Source: Pseudoxanthomonas sp.
GTDB taxonomy: Bacteria > Pseudomonadota > Gammaproteobacteria > Xanthomonadales > Xanthomonadaceae
NCBI RefSeq assembly: GCF_035999195.1
Contig: NZ_DASYGY010000005.1
Coordinates: 1-44,867, forward strand
Direction: 5' to 3'
DNA: 44,867 nt
The position numbers were made by a program, and so were the translations under genes. Positions within the stretch are counted from its first letter, which is position 1; each line of letters starts with the position of its first letter. The notes under the pieces were generated by a model that made no database searches, was not told the DNA's origin, and was given only the letters and a program-made list of their open reading frames with translations. Below are positions 8,687-15,838 of this stretch, in pieces.

Positions 8687-8757
8687 TGAGCGGAGAGGAG
8701 TGGGGAGTGAGCGAAAGCAGGTCGGGCGTTTACTCACTTCTCACTCCTCTCCGCTCA
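8687..8757. repeat. Long hairpin (25-bp arms) between parP and the STAS promoter
   Basis: Arms 8687-8711 and 8733-8757 are inverted complements with two mismatches over 25 bases, separated by 21 bases. Purine-rich GAGGAGTG-type sequence faces its complement. It starts 10 bases after the parP stop codon and could end or protect the motC-parP transcript; it lacks a T-run, so it may instead be a palindromic repetitive element. Confidence 0.7.
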
Positions 8758-8766
8758 CCACTCGCG

Positions 8767-9924
8767 TCACTGCAGTATCCGCGACGCATCCAGCAGGATC
8801 ACCGCGCATTCGTTGAGGCGCGCCACGCCGCGGAACAGCGGGTTGGACATGCGGCCCACGCGGGCGTTGTCGGGCGATTCGATCTGCTGGTCGGCAAGAT
8901 TGGCGACGTCCTCGACCGCGGTCACGCGCAGGCCCAGGGTTTCGCCGTGCTCCTCGAGCACGACGATGCGGGTGGCGGCATCGGATTCGATCGGGCGCCG
9001 GCCCAGGTACAAGCCCAGGTCGATTACCGGCACCACCTGGCCACGCAGGTTCATCACGCCCAGCATGTGCGGGGCGGCGCCGCGCAACGGCAGCAGGGTG
9101 GCCGGGCGCACGACTTCCTGCACCTTCAGCAGTTCCAGTGCGTAGTGCTGCTGGTCGCAGCGCAGGCGCAGCCAGCGGGTCTTGCGTTCGGTCGCGCGCC
9201 GGCGTTCGCCGGTATCGGTCGGCGTCAGCAGGTAGGGCTTGGCCGGCAACGGAACGGCGACATGGGGAGGCGCGGGCGCCGCCACGGGAACGGACGGCGC
9301 GCGCGTCGGGGCCGCGGGCGCGACGGGCACGCGCGCGGTCGGGGCGGCGCCGCCATGCAACTGGTCCAGCAGTGCCTCGAACTCGTCGTCGCCGATCAGG
9401 TCCGCCTCGCTGCCGGGACGCGTCGGCGCGACCGCCAGCGCGGGTGCCGGCGCGGGTGCCGTCGATTTCGCGGGCATGGGTGGGGATGCCGCCACGACGG
9501 CCGACGGCGGCTCGTCGCCATGCAGGGTGTCGAGCAGGGCTTCGAATTCGTCGTCGCTGATCAGGTCGGCCTCGCTGCCGGGACGCGTGGGCGCGACCGC
9601 CAGGGCGGGCGCAGCCGGTGTCGCGGGCGTGGGCACGGAGGCCGGCACGACGGCCGACGGTGGCGCGTCGCCGTGCAGGCTGTCGAGCAGGGCCTCGAAC
9701 TCGTCGTCGCTGATCAGGTCGGCCTCGCTGCCGGGACGCGTGGGTGCGATGGCCAGCGTCGGCGCGGCGACGACGACAGGGTCGACAGGCGCGGACGGCG
9801 CGTCGGGCTCGGCCACGCTGGCCGTCTCGACCGCCACGGCCCGTGCCGGCGGGGCGGACGCGGGCGGACCCGCGTCGCCGAGCAGGTCGAGGAGGTAGTC
9901 GTCGAGGACGGCCGGGGTGGTCAT
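8767..9924 (-). CDS. parP: CheW-domain polar array protein ParP with three tandem acidic motifs
   Basis: 385 residues. The C-terminal third (about 245-385) is a CheW-like domain (RWLRLRCDQQHYALELLKV, GVMNLRGQVVPVIDL). The N-terminal two thirds are Ala/Pro-rich and contain three copies of a block with core DLI(S/G)DDEFEALLDxLHG at about residues 57-86, 108-137 and 163-192. Position and partners match ParP of Vibrio and Pseudomonas, which links chemosensory arrays to the polar ATPase ParC through its N-terminal part and inserts into arrays through its CheW-like part. It overlaps parC by 4 bases (ATGA). The same motif occurs once in CheA (residues 148-164). Role by family and context; the function of the repeats is inferred. 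Confidence 0.85.
   Translation of the reverse strand: MTTPAVLDDYLLDLLGDAGPPASAPPARAVAVETASVAEPDAPSAPVDPVVVAAPTLAIAPTRPGSEADLISDDEFEALLDSLHGDAPPSAVVPASVPTPATPAAPALAVAPTRPGSEADLISDDEFEALLDTLHGDEPPSAVVAASPPMPAKSTAPAPAPALAVAPTRPGSEADLIGDDEFEALLDQLHGGAAPTARVPVAPAAPTRAPSVPVAAPAPPHVAVPLPAKPYLLTPTDTGERRRATERKTRWLRLRCDQQHYALELLKVQEVVRPATLLPLRGAAPHMLGVMNLRGQVVPVIDLGLYLGRRPIESDAATRIVVLEEHGETLGLRVTAVEDVANLADQQIESPDNARVGRMSNPLFRGVARLNECAVILLDASRILQ
9349..9756 (-). repeat. Three tandem coding repeats in parP
   Basis: Blocks at about 9667-9756, 9514-9603 and 9349-9438 encode LA(I/V)APTRPGSEADLI(S/G)DDEFEALLDxLHG. They are nearly identical at DNA level and spaced by about 153 and 165 bases of variable Ala/Pro-rich sequence. 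A fourth related stretch lies in cheA at about 13955-14005. Such repeats may recombine and change copy number. Confidence 0.9.
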
Positions 9925-10703
9925 GCAGCCTGCTCCGTGTCGCGGGCTTCGGTCAGCAGCAGCCAGTCGAGTGCGCGACGGTACGCCGACAGGCCACGGC
10001 CGGGATACTGCGCAGCGGGGCTGGAGCGGGTCAGCGCATCGATGCTGCAGATCCGGGTGTCATTGGGAATGGCGTCGTTCCAGACGCGCTCGCCGTACTC
10101 GTCCTGCATCGCCTTGAGCGTGTCCGCGCCGGTACGCGTGCGCTTGTCGTGCAGCGTGGGCAGGATCGACACCGGCAGCACGCGGTGACGCGAGCGCTGG
10201 ATCATGTCGGCGGTGCGGCACATGCCTTTCAGGCCGTGCAGCGCCAGCGGTTCGGTCTGGGTCGGGATGATGACGTGGTCCGCCGCGGCCAGCGCGTTGA
10301 CCATCAGCAGCCCGAGCGTGGGCGGACAGTCGAACAGCACGTGGTCCCACGCGTGCCCGCCGCGCGCCAGCGCATTGGACAGCGCCAGGCCCAGGCCGGG
10401 CTGGGTGGCGCTGCGGCGTTCCAGCGTGGCCAGCGGCGTCTGCGCGGCGACGAAGGACAGGTTCTCGATGTCGGTGGCACGCGCCACGCTGGCGAGCGTG
10501 GGCGGCTGTTCGTCGAACAGTTCCAGCACGCCGGTCGGTTGCGGCTCCGTCGGCACGCCGAACGCGCGCGTCAGCGACGCGTGCGGGTCCAGGTCGACCA
10601 GCAGCACGCGGTGGCCGCGCATGGCCAAGCCGCGCCCGAGGGCGAGGGTAGTGGTGGTCTTGCCGACGCCGCCTTTCTGGTTGGCGATTGCCCACACGCG
10701 CAT
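9921..10703 (-). CDS. parC: ParA-like polar positioning ATPase ParC
   Basis: 260 residues, ParA/MinD superfamily. The deviant Walker A motif NQKGGVGKTTT is at about 8-18, Walker A' DLDPHASLT follows, and the Walker B FDCPPTLG is near 125. ParA-like ATPases form nucleotide-dependent dimers; in Vibrio and Pseudomonas the ParC found in this gene order marks the flagellated pole and recruits chemosensory arrays via ParP. The ATG at 10703 shares one base with the motD stop (TGATG); a GTG one codon earlier is also possible. It overlaps parP by 4 bases. It is distinct from chromosome-segregating ParA, having no ParB neighbour. Confidence 0.9.
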   Translation of the reverse strand: MRVWAIANQKGGVGKTTTTLALGRGLAMRGHRVLLVDLDPHASLTRAFGVPTEPQPTGVLELFDEQPPTLASVARATDIENLSFVAAQTPLATLERRSATQPGLGLALSNALARGGHAWDHVLFDCPPTLGLLMVNALAAADHVIIPTQTEPLALHGLKGMCRTADMIQRSRHRVLPVSILPTLHDKRTRTGADTLKAMQDEYGERVWNDAIPNDTRICSIDALTRSSPAAQYPGRGLSAYRRALDWLLLTEARDTEQAA

Positions 10704-11683
10704 CACGGAACTCCTTCATGGACCTGGGGCGCCGGCGGCGCTCCGGGCATGGGCGACGCGGCGTGGACCGGCAGCGGCGGCAGCGGGATCACTGACGGCG
10801 GAGCGACGGTCTGTGCATGCGCATGCAAGTCCGGTGCCGGAGCGACGGGACCGGCCGGACCGGTCGGGCTGGCCAGGATCACCAGCAGCACGCGGCGGTT
10901 GGTGTTGCGGCCTTCCACGGTGGCGTTGTCGGCGATGGGGCGGAACTCGCCGTAGCCGATCATCGCCAGCCGCTCCGGCGGAATTCCGTCGCGTACGAAC
11001 AGGTGCACCACGCTGGCCGCGCGGGCCGACGACAGTTCCCAGTTGGAGGGGAACTGCGAGGTCCGGATCGGCCGGTCGTCCGTGTAACCCTCCACGCGCA
11101 CCGAATTGGGCACGTTGCCCAGCACCTCCGCCAGCTTGCCGACCGTCTGCTGCGCCTGCGGATCCAGGACCGCCGAGCCGGTGGCGAACAGGATGTCGCT
11201 GTTGATCTGCACTTCCAGCCACAGGGCCGAGCGCTTGATGGTGACCAGCTTGTCGTCGATCAGCGGCGCCAGGGCGCGCTCCAGATCGTCGGCGATGCGC
11301 TTCAGTTCGCCCTGCGCCGCCTGCAGGGCGCTGGCGTCCAGCGACATGTTCATCTGCGAGGCCATGGCGGCCAGCAGGGTGACGTTGGGAGACGGCGAGG
11401 GCGCCGAGGGCCCCTGCTTGGCGCCGGACTTGATGGGCGAGGGACGGTCGAAGTCGGCGCCCTGCAGCTGGTGGTTGCCCACCTGCACGGGGTTGATCGT
11501 GCGAGGCGCGCCGCCGAACGCGGCAGTCAGCGAATCGGCCACCACCCGGTACTTGCCCTCGTTGACCGTGGAAATGGCGTACATCACCACGAAGAAGGCC
11601 AGCAGCAGCGTCATCAGGTCGGCGTAGGGGATCGCCCAGGCCTCGTGGTTGGCGTGCTCTTCGTGCTTCTTCCTGCGTGCCAT
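10703..11683 (-). CDS. motD: Flagellar motor stator protein MotD (MotB family)
   Basis: 326 residues. An N-terminal cytoplasmic tip rich in Lys/Glu/His is followed by the single membrane helix WAIPYADLMTLLLAFFVVMYA, whose Asp22 is the proton-binding aspartate of the stator channel. A plug/linker region follows, and the OmpA-like peptidoglycan-binding domain at about 165-280 has VEGYTDDRPI and NRRVLLVI. A Pro-rich tail of about 45 residues ends the protein. It lies 18 bases after motC, the partner forming the stator ring. In Pseudomonas the MotCD stator supports swarming and swimming in viscous media. Whether a second stator set exists elsewhere is not visible. Confidence 0.95.
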   Translation of the reverse strand: MARRKKHEEHANHEAWAIPYADLMTLLLAFFVVMYAISTVNEGKYRVVADSLTAAFGGAPRTINPVQVGNHQLQGADFDRPSPIKSGAKQGPSAPSPSPNVTLLAAMASQMNMSLDASALQAAQGELKRIADDLERALAPLIDDKLVTIKRSALWLEVQINSDILFATGSAVLDPQAQQTVGKLAEVLGNVPNSVRVEGYTDDRPIRTSQFPSNWELSSARAASVVHLFVRDGIPPERLAMIGYGEFRPIADNATVEGRNTNRRVLLVILASPTGPAGPVAPAPDLHAHAQTVAPPSVIPLPPLPVHAASPMPGAPPAPQVHEGVP

Positions 11684-11701
11684 CGCCGTCGTCGCGCCGG
11701 A

Positions 11702-12442
11702 TCAGTGCAGGAAGCCGGCCAGCTTGGCCTCGATGTTGCGCGGGTTCTCGCCCTGGGCGATGGCGATCAGGCCTTCGATGATCATTTCCTGCTCGCGGCT
11801 GCGGCCGCCGATCACGCTCTTGAGCTTGCTGGCGACCGGCAGGAAGAACAGGTTGGCCGAGGCGATGCCGTAGATGGTGGCGGTGAACGCCGCGGCGATG
11901 CCGTGGCCCAGCTTGCTGGGGTCGGCCAGGTTCTTCATCACCGCAATCAGGCCGAACACGGCGCCGATGATGCCCAGCGTGGGTGCGTAGATGCCCATGG
12001 CCTCGAACACCTTGGCCGCGGCCAGGTCCTGGTGTTCCTGGCCGTTGAGGTCGATCTCCATCATGTGGCGGATCGCTTCCGGCTCCACGCCGTCGACCAG
12101 CATCTGCAGGCCCTTCTTCAGGAACGGGTCCTCCTGCTGGCCGACCACCGGCTCCAGGCCCAGCAGGCCCTGCTTGCGTGCGATATTGCTCCACTCCACG
12201 ATCTGCGCGATCAGCGCATCGCCATCGTTGCCCGGCGGCCGCACGATCCAGCGCACGATCGACACCGCGCGCTTGAACACCGGTGGCGGCGTATGCACCA
12301 GGATCGCGGCGATGGTGCCGAGGATCACGATGACGAACGCCGCCGACGACCACAGCGACGACAGGCCGGCACCCTTGAGGATGCTGCCGCCCACCAGGGC
12401 GACCAGCGCGAGCAGCAGTCCGATGAGGCTGAAGATGTCCAT
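11702..12442 (-). CDS. motC: Flagellar motor stator protein MotC (MotA family)
   Basis: 246 residues, inner-membrane proton-channel component of the stator. Two N-terminal membrane helices (IGLLLALVALVGGSIL, AAFVIVILGTIAAILV), a cytoplasmic domain with charged residues that contact FliG, then two helices near 165-215 containing the conserved prolines (APTLGIIGAVFGLI and the LFFLPVA segment). The family resemblance is to MotA/MotC rather than ExbB, and the next gene is a MotB-type protein. The ATG lies only 8 bases after a sigma-28 -10 box (12451-12477) and no Shine-Dalgarno sequence fits in that gap, so transcripts from this promoter should be leaderless; read-through from cheA would supply a leader. 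Confidence 0.95.
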   Translation of the reverse strand: MDIFSLIGLLLALVALVGGSILKGAGLSSLWSSAAFVIVILGTIAAILVHTPPPVFKRAVSIVRWIVRPPGNDGDALIAQIVEWSNIARKQGLLGLEPVVGQQEDPFLKKGLQMLVDGVEPEAIRHMMEIDLNGQEHQDLAAAKVFEAMGIYAPTLGIIGAVFGLIAVMKNLADPSKLGHGIAAAFTATIYGIASANLFFLPVASKLKSVIGGRSREQEMIIEGLIAIAQGENPRNIEAKLAGFLH

Positions 12443-12450
12443 GTGCTGAT

Positions 12451-12477
12451 CTATCGGCCGGGAGCAGGTGGACTTGA
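12451..12477 (-). promoter_or_regulatory. Sigma-28 (FliA) promoter directly abutting motC
   Basis: Minus strand: -35 TCAA (12477-12474), 15-base spacer, -10 GCCGATAG (12458-12451). Only eight bases separate the -10 box from the motC ATG at 12442, so the transcription start should fall at or within a few bases of the start codon. Confidence 0.85.
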
Positions 12478-12488
12478 GATGGACCGCT

Positions 12489-12636
12489 TGTGGGAGCGAC
12501 GTAAGTCGCGATCGCGATCACACCCGGCGCGTGGTTGGTGGTGTGGGAGCGACGTAAGTCGCGATGGCGGCGAGACGGGCTGGAACAAGGTCCGAATGTT
12601 TGAAGGAAAGAGCTCGCGACTTACGTCGCTCCCACA
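12489..12636. repeat. Three REP-like elements in the cheA-motC spacer
   Basis: Two direct copies (12489-12511, 12542-12564) and one inverted copy (12614-12636) of a 23-base element starting TGTGGGAGCGAC and ending GTCGCGA. Direct and inverted copies can fold together as a long hairpin. The same element occurs at 30234-30256 and, inverted, at 30341-30363. The length, short internal palindrome and G-rich head are those of REP elements mobilised by RAYT transposases in Xanthomonadaceae. The spacer (12443-12700) holds nothing else apart from the motC promoter. Confidence 0.85.
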
Positions 12637-12700
12637 ACAGCCCGGCTCACACACCAACCCAGCTCCCACAACCGCATGGTTCCCGCCACTGCGCGGGGCC

Positions 12701-14446
12701 TTACGCCGTCGCGCGCAGCCCGTCCACGTCCAGGATCAGCGCCATGCGGCCGTCGCCGATCAGGGTGGCGCCGGCGTAGCCGGGCAGGCCGCGCACGGCG
12801 CGCGGCAGGGGCTTTATGACGACTTCCTCGCGGCCGCGCACCTGGTCCACGATCAGGCCGAAGCGCTGTTCGCCCATCTGCAGCACCACGATGGTCAGCA
12901 GCGGCGCCATGACCGGGTCCACGCGCAGCCACTGGCGCAGGTCGACCAGCGGCAGCGTGTGGCTCTGCCGGTCGAGCACGGCCTGGCCGTCGAACCAGCG
13001 CAGGCTTTCCGACGGCGCATGCAGCACTTCCATCACGCGTGCCAGCGGCAGCGCATAGACCGGATCGCCGGCCTGCACCAGCAGCGTGGGCAGGATGGCC
13101 AGCGTCAGCGGCACGCGGATGACGAAGCGGCTGCCGCGGCCGACATCGGAATGGATGGTGATCTGGCCGCTGAGTTCGCGGATGCGCGACTGCACCACGT
13201 CCATGCCGACGCCGCGACCGGAGATGTCGGTGACCTCGGCCTTGGTCGAGAAGCCGGGCAGGAAGATCAACTGCAGGCATTCGTCGTGGCTCAGGCGGGC
13301 GGCGGCCTCGGGATCGATCAGTCCCTTCTCCAGCGCCTTGACGCGCAGGCGTTCCGGATCGATGCCGGCGCCGTCGTCGCGGATCTCGATGGTGACGAAG
13401 TCGCCCTCCTGCTGCGCCGACAGGCGCACGTGGCCTTGCCGCGGCTTGCTGCAGGCCTCGCGGAGCGAGGGCACTTCGATGCCGTGGTCGATGGCGTTGC
13501 GCACCAGGTGCACCAGCGGATCGGCCAGCGCCTCGACGAGGTTGCGGTCCAGCTCGGTATCGGCGCCGACCAGTTCCAGGTCGACCTCCTTCTGCAGCTG
13601 GCGGGCGACGTCGCGCGCCACCTTGGGGAAGCGCGAGAACACCTTGCCCACCGGCTGCATGCGCGTGCGCATGACGGCGGTCTGCAGGCGGGCGGTGGCG
13701 ATGTCCAGGCCGCTGACCGCACGGTCCAGTTCCTCGTCCCGGATGCGCGCGCGCAGGGTCTTCAGGCGGTTGCGCGACAGCACCAGCTCGCCGACCAGGT
13801 TGACGATGGCGTCCAGCCGCTTGGTGTCCACGCGGATGGTCTGCTCGATCTCGCCACCGGCCTTGGCGGCGGGCTTGGGCGCGGCCGGCTTGACCGGGGC
13901 GGGCGCGGCGCGCGGTGGCGCGGGAGCCGCCACCACGGTCGTCGGGGCGGCATCGCCATGCAACTGGTCGAGCAGGGCCTCGAATTCGTCGTCGCTGATC
14001 AGGTCGCCGGCGGCGGGTGCGGCGGGCGCCGACGGCGCCGCAGGCGCGGCGTGCGCGACCGGCGCGCCGGCCTGCACGTCGAACTGGTCGATCAGGGTCT
14101 GCGGCGCGTGCGGCGGATCCTCGCCGGCGCCGACCGCGTCCAGCATCTGCTGCAGCCAGTCCAGCGACTGCTGGGCGGCATCGAAGTGCTGGGCTTCCAG
14201 CGTGGCCTGGCCGGCACGGACCAGGCCCAGCGTCTCCTCGGCGGCGTGGCAGAGGTTGACCATGGCCTGGATGCCGAGGAAGCCGGCACCGCCCTTGAGC
14301 GTGTGGAAACCGCGGAACACCGCGTTGAGCTGAGCGCTGTCGGACGGGTCCTGTTCCAGCGTGACCAGCTGTTCGCCGAGCCGGTCGAGGATTTCCTGCG
14401 CTTCGATCAGGAAGTCGGCGGCGATTTCGGGCGTGACGGCGGACAT
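12701..14446 (-). CDS. cheA: Chemotaxis histidine kinase CheA (main flagellar system, no P2 domain)
   Basis: 581 residues, short for CheA. P1 has His48 in GFHTLKGGAGFLG. After it comes an Ala/Pro linker with the motif DLISDDEFEALLDQLHG (residues 148-164) and no recognisable CheY-docking P2. P3 (VDTKRLDAIVNLVGELV) starts near 206. P4 has HLVRNAIDHG, DDGAGI, FLPGFST and GRGVGMDVV, and the P5 CheW-like domain ends the protein. The acidic motif matches the three repeats in ParP, five genes downstream in the same cluster (cheA, motC, motD, parC, parP). By analogy with Vibrio and Pseudomonas, the linker may be the region through which CheA is held at the pole by ParC/ParP. It lies 26 bases after a small membrane-protein gene. 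Confidence 0.97.
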   Translation of the reverse strand: MSAVTPEIAADFLIEAQEILDRLGEQLVTLEQDPSDSAQLNAVFRGFHTLKGGAGFLGIQAMVNLCHAAEETLGLVRAGQATLEAQHFDAAQQSLDWLQQMLDAVGAGEDPPHAPQTLIDQFDVQAGAPVAHAAPAAPSAPAAPAAGDLISDDEFEALLDQLHGDAAPTTVVAAPAPPRAAPAPVKPAAPKPAAKAGGEIEQTIRVDTKRLDAIVNLVGELVLSRNRLKTLRARIRDEELDRAVSGLDIATARLQTAVMRTRMQPVGKVFSRFPKVARDVARQLQKEVDLELVGADTELDRNLVEALADPLVHLVRNAIDHGIEVPSLREACSKPRQGHVRLSAQQEGDFVTIEIRDDGAGIDPERLRVKALEKGLIDPEAAARLSHDECLQLIFLPGFSTKAEVTDISGRGVGMDVVQSRIRELSGQITIHSDVGRGSRFVIRVPLTLAILPTLLVQAGDPVYALPLARVMEVLHAPSESLRWFDGQAVLDRQSHTLPLVDLRQWLRVDPVMAPLLTIVVLQMGEQRFGLIVDQVRGREEVVIKPLPRAVRGLPGYAGATLIGDGRMALILDVDGLRATA

Positions 14447-14472
14447 GGGCGGGACAGGTACCGGGCGGGCGA

Positions 14473-14607
14473 TCAGCGGGAGGAGTCGAGCAGGGACAGG
14501 GCGGCGCGGCGGCGCAGGAAGCGGCCGACCAGCGCATCGCCGACCAGCAGCGCTCCGACGAACAGCAGGACCAGCGGGTGACGCGAGCGGCGGGCGGCGG
14601 CGGGCAT
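14473..14607 (-). CDS. Small 44-residue membrane protein between cheZ and cheA
   Basis: A short frame starting MPAAARRSRHPLVLLFVGAL with a GGAG ribosome site 7 bases before the ATG. It has a basic N terminus, one hydrophobic helix at about 11-28 (PLVLLFVGALLVGDALVG), then an Arg-rich stretch FLRRRAAL. It lies 37 bases after cheZ and 26 bases before cheA on the same strand, so it is in the operon. I do not recognise a family. The charge pattern suggests a single-pass inner-membrane protein. A chance frame cannot be excluded in DNA this GC-rich, but ribosome site, spacing and hydrophobicity favour a real gene. Confidence 0.6.
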   Translation of the reverse strand: MPAAARRSRHPLVLLFVGALLVGDALVGRFLRRRAALSLLDSSR

Positions 14608-14644
14608 GATGGGTCTCCGTTTCCGCAGCGCGCGTCCCCCGGGG

Positions 14645-15262
14645 CTACAACCCCAGGCCGGACAGCAGGTCGTCGGCGTCGCCCTGCGAAAATGCGTTGC
14701 GGTCCAGACCAGCAACGGCCGGGCCGGCGAGTTCTGAACCCCTGTCGCGGTTTTTTTCCGGCGGCGGCAGGCCGAGGGCGCCGAAGCCCTCGTGCACGCG
14801 GCGCACGATGCCGGCCACGCGGCGGATGATCTGGCCGGTGAGGTCCTGGTAGCTCTGCGCCAGCGCCATCTCGGACAGGCCCTTGCCGATCTGGTCCACC
14901 AGCGCGGCCTGGTCGGCCGACAGCTCGGTCGCCTTCAGCTGCGTGGCGTAGCCGCGGCACTGTTCGGCCAGGTCCAGCGTCTTGTGGCTGGCCTGTTCGG
15001 TCATCTCGACCACGTGGTCGAGTCGCGAGCAGGCGTCGTCGAGTTCGCCGGCATCGGTCGGCGGCAGTTCGCCCAGCGTCTGCGCCAGCTCGCGCGCCAG
15101 CCGGCCGAGGCCCTGCATCATCGGCTGCGTGCGCCAGGCGGCGATCGCATCCAGTTCGCGGCGCCAGCCGGCTTCGTCGCCCTGTTCCAGCGCATCGAGT
15201 GCGTGCTGCAGTTTCTCCACCAGCGCCGCGCGGGCAGCGGTGACGTCGGCGACGGCGTTCAT
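14645..15262 (-). CDS. cheZ: CheY-P phosphatase CheZ
   Basis: 205 residues, mostly helical. The phosphatase motif SYQDLTGQ carries the glutamine that positions water for attack on phospho-CheY (Gln147 in Escherichia coli CheZ). The C terminus NAFSQGDADDLLSGLGL is the amphipathic CheY-binding helix, joined by a Gly/Pro/Arg linker as in the family. The start at 15262 shares one base with the cheY stop (TGATG), a strong sign of coupling. CheZ dephosphorylates CheY made by the preceding gene, so the pair sets the switching frequency of the motor. Confidence 0.96.
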   Translation of the reverse strand: MNAVADVTAARAALVEKLQHALDALEQGDEAGWRRELDAIAAWRTQPMMQGLGRLARELAQTLGELPPTDAGELDDACSRLDHVVEMTEQASHKTLDLAEQCRGYATQLKATELSADQAALVDQIGKGLSEMALAQSYQDLTGQIIRRVAGIVRRVHEGFGALGLPPPEKNRDRGSELAGPAVAGLDRNAFSQGDADDLLSGLGL

Positions 15263-15657
15263 CAGGCGGCCGCTCCCAGGCGTTCGAAGATCTTGCCCAG
15301 CTTCTCTTCCAGCGTCTGCGCGGTGAACGGCTTGATGATGTAGCCGTTCACGCCGTTCTGCGCCGCTTCGATGATCTGCTCGCGCTTGGCCTCGGCGGTC
15401 ACCATCAGCACCGGCAGGGTCTTGAAGCGATCGTCGGCGCGGATCGCCTTCAGCAGCTCGATGCCGGTCATGCCGGGCATGTTCCAGTCGGTGACCACGA
15501 AGTCGAAGCTGCCCTGCGCCAGCGCGACGAGCGCGGTATTGCCGTCGTCGGCCTCGGCCGTGTTCGTGTAGCCCAGGTCGTTGAGCAGGTTCTTGATGAT
15601 GCGGCGCATCGTGGAGAAGTCGTCCACGATGAGGATGCGCATGTTCTTGTTGGTCAC
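15262..15657 (-). CDS. cheY: Chemotaxis response regulator CheY (motor type)
   Basis: 131 residues, receiver domain only. Key residues: Asp12-Asp13 in IVDDFST, phospho-acceptor Asp57 in VTDWNMPGMTGIELL, the MVTAEA switch threonine and IKPF lysine. The TDWNMPGM motif and the ANNE-like residues are those of classical motor CheY, unlike the more divergent CheY at 7915-8280. It is directly followed by cheZ and preceded by a sigma-28 promoter, as expected for the regulator that binds FliM. Confidence 0.97.
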   Translation of the reverse strand: MTNKNMRILIVDDFSTMRRIIKNLLNDLGYTNTAEADDGNTALVALAQGSFDFVVTDWNMPGMTGIELLKAIRADDRFKTLPVLMVTAEAKREQIIEAAQNGVNGYIIKPFTAQTLEEKLGKIFERLGAAA

Positions 15658-15696
15658 GGGTGCTCCGGTGTTGCGTGGACGGTGAGTCTGGAGGGG

Positions 15697-15723
15697 GTAT
15701 CGGCCGGGGCCGGGAAAGATTTA
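15697..15723 (-). promoter_or_regulatory. Sigma-28 (FliA) promoter of the cheY-cheZ-cheA-mot-par operon
   Basis: Minus strand: -35 TAAA (15723-15720), 15-base spacer, -10 GCCGATAC (15704-15697). It lies between fliA and cheY, so FliA would drive chemotaxis genes immediately downstream of its own gene. Confidence 0.9.
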
Positions 15724-15744
15724 GGCGAACGCTAAAGCTGCTCT

Positions 15745-15818
15745 TGTAGGAGCGCCCTCGGGCGCGATGCTTTTGCTCGCATCGACCGAAACGCATCGCG
15801 CCGCAGGGCGCTCCTACA
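15745..15818. repeat. Inverted pair of REP-like elements between fliA and cheY
   Basis: A 26-base element beginning TGTAGGAGCGCCC (15745-15770) and its inverted counterpart (15793-15818) face each other across 22 bases. The GTAG head followed by a small GC palindrome is the hallmark of RAYT-associated REPs in Stenotrophomonas and Xanthomonas. The paired form lies 20 bases after the fliA stop and may also stop the flhF-flhG-fliA transcript. Confidence 0.85.
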
Positions 15819-15838
15819 GGGTCATGCGGTGGCCAGGG

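Noticed and set aside
9921..10703. ParA-like gene considered as a plasmid or chromosome partition locus
   Set aside because: There is no ParB gene or centromere-like repeat, and the order motC-motD-parC-parP is that of polar chemotaxis systems.
11702..12442. motC and motD considered as ExbB/ExbD or TolQ/TolR transport energisers
   Set aside because: The second protein has an OmpA-like peptidoglycan-binding domain and lies in a chemotaxis operon under sigma-28, as stators do.
10817..14581. Very long open frame (1254 codons) on the plus strand opposite motD, motC and cheA
   Set aside because: It lies antisense to genes with clear family motifs, its translation is a low-complexity mix rich in His, Gln, Gly and Arg, and it crosses REP elements and promoters. 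Such frames are expected opposite GC-rich genes. The same applies to the plus-strand frames at 113-1957, 1851-4226, 5701-8613 and 38000-40566.
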